From contig JAKBSB010000085.1 of the NCBI GenBank assembly GCA_021845155.1, forward strand, positions 1 to 6,139: DNA of 6,139 nucleotides, written 5' to 3'. Under the pieces are notes generated by a model. That model saw only the letters and a program-made list of their open reading frames with translations. It was not told the DNA's origin and ran no database searches. Numbering within the stretch: the first letter of the stretch is position 1; each line of letters opens with the position of its first letter. Positions 6,004 to 6,139 of the stretch are shown here, one piece after another. A program made the position numbers and the translations under genes. Source of the stretch: Thermoplasmata archaeon. Its GTDB lineage: Archaea > Thermoplasmatota > Thermoplasmata > Thermoplasmatales > Thermoplasmataceae.

Positions 6004-6139
6004 TCAGAAAAGAGTTCTGTTGGTATCGAGATTCTGGAAGAACCATTCATCGCTCTCCATGTTACATTTCACATTCTTCTTTGCGCATTCTTCCACAAAT
6101 CTCCTTGAAAACCTGATCCACCATTCATTCTGTAAACTT
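6004..6139 (-). CDS. C-terminal end of an unidentified protein (5' partial, minus strand)
   Basis: On the minus strand a frame is open from the window edge to TGA at 6006-6004, encoding 44 residues that begin SLQNEWWIRFSRRFVEEC and end with NLDTNRTLF. The composition (Trp-Trp, many charged residues, two Cys) is protein-like and helix-prone, and no stop interrupts it. It converges on pirin with only 12 bases between the stops, leaving little room for separate terminators. I do not recognise the family. The start lies beyond the window. Confidence 0.5.
   Translation of the reverse strand, partial: SLQNEWWIRFSRRFVEECAKKNVKCNMESDEWFFQNLDTNRTLF

Overview
The window most likely comes from an archaeon of the Thermoplasmatales group, the thermoacidophilic, wall-less Euryarchaeota. 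Four things point there. Archaeal TATA-type promoters lie about 24 bases upstream of start codons, giving apparently leaderless mRNAs. The transposase remnant is of the ISL3 type. A large cysteine-free surface protein is rich in N-glycosylation sequons. The GC content is moderate. The assignment is an inference from gene content and style; no rRNA or other taxonomic marker is present.

Layout, left to right. Bases 1-81 are the last 26 codons of an unidentified gene. Bases 82-421 hold no convincing gene but carry a cluster of CATGG-type inverted repeats and a TATA-like box. Bases 422-2047 encode a complete cytoplasmic gamma-glutamyltransferase-family protein of the YwrD/acylase-like branch, an N-terminal-nucleophile hydrolase that should self-cleave before Thr355. 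Bases 2119-2718 are the wreck of an ISL3-family insertion sequence: only the C-terminal part of the transposase remains, with the last catalytic Glu but without the two Asp regions, and a possible short out-of-frame piece precedes it. A strong leaderless promoter lies directly after the presumed right end of the element and drives bases 2755-4611, a 618-residue secreted or membrane-anchored glycoprotein of unknown function. A hairpin plus T-rich tract follows its stop codon.

Bases 4612-5040 hold no recognisable gene. They include a 120-base block of about 57% GC with several hairpins that could be the decayed right end of an IS200/IS605-type (TnpB) element or a small structured RNA. Bases 5041-5991 encode a complete pirin (bicupin) with all four metal ligands, preceded by a Shine-Dalgarno-like sequence. 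The last 136 bases hold the C-terminal 44 codons of an unidentified gene on the minus strand, converging on pirin with a 12-base gap.

The genes do not look like an operon. Each full gene is separated from the next by 160-430 bases or by transposon debris, and two have their own promoter-like boxes. The gamma-glutamyltransferase and pirin are ordinary metabolic genes and the transposase is dead. The candidates for something undescribed are the surface glycoprotein, with its C-terminal hydrophobic helix pair, and the GC-rich structured block upstream of pirin. No defence system, CRISPR array, tRNA or rRNA was seen.
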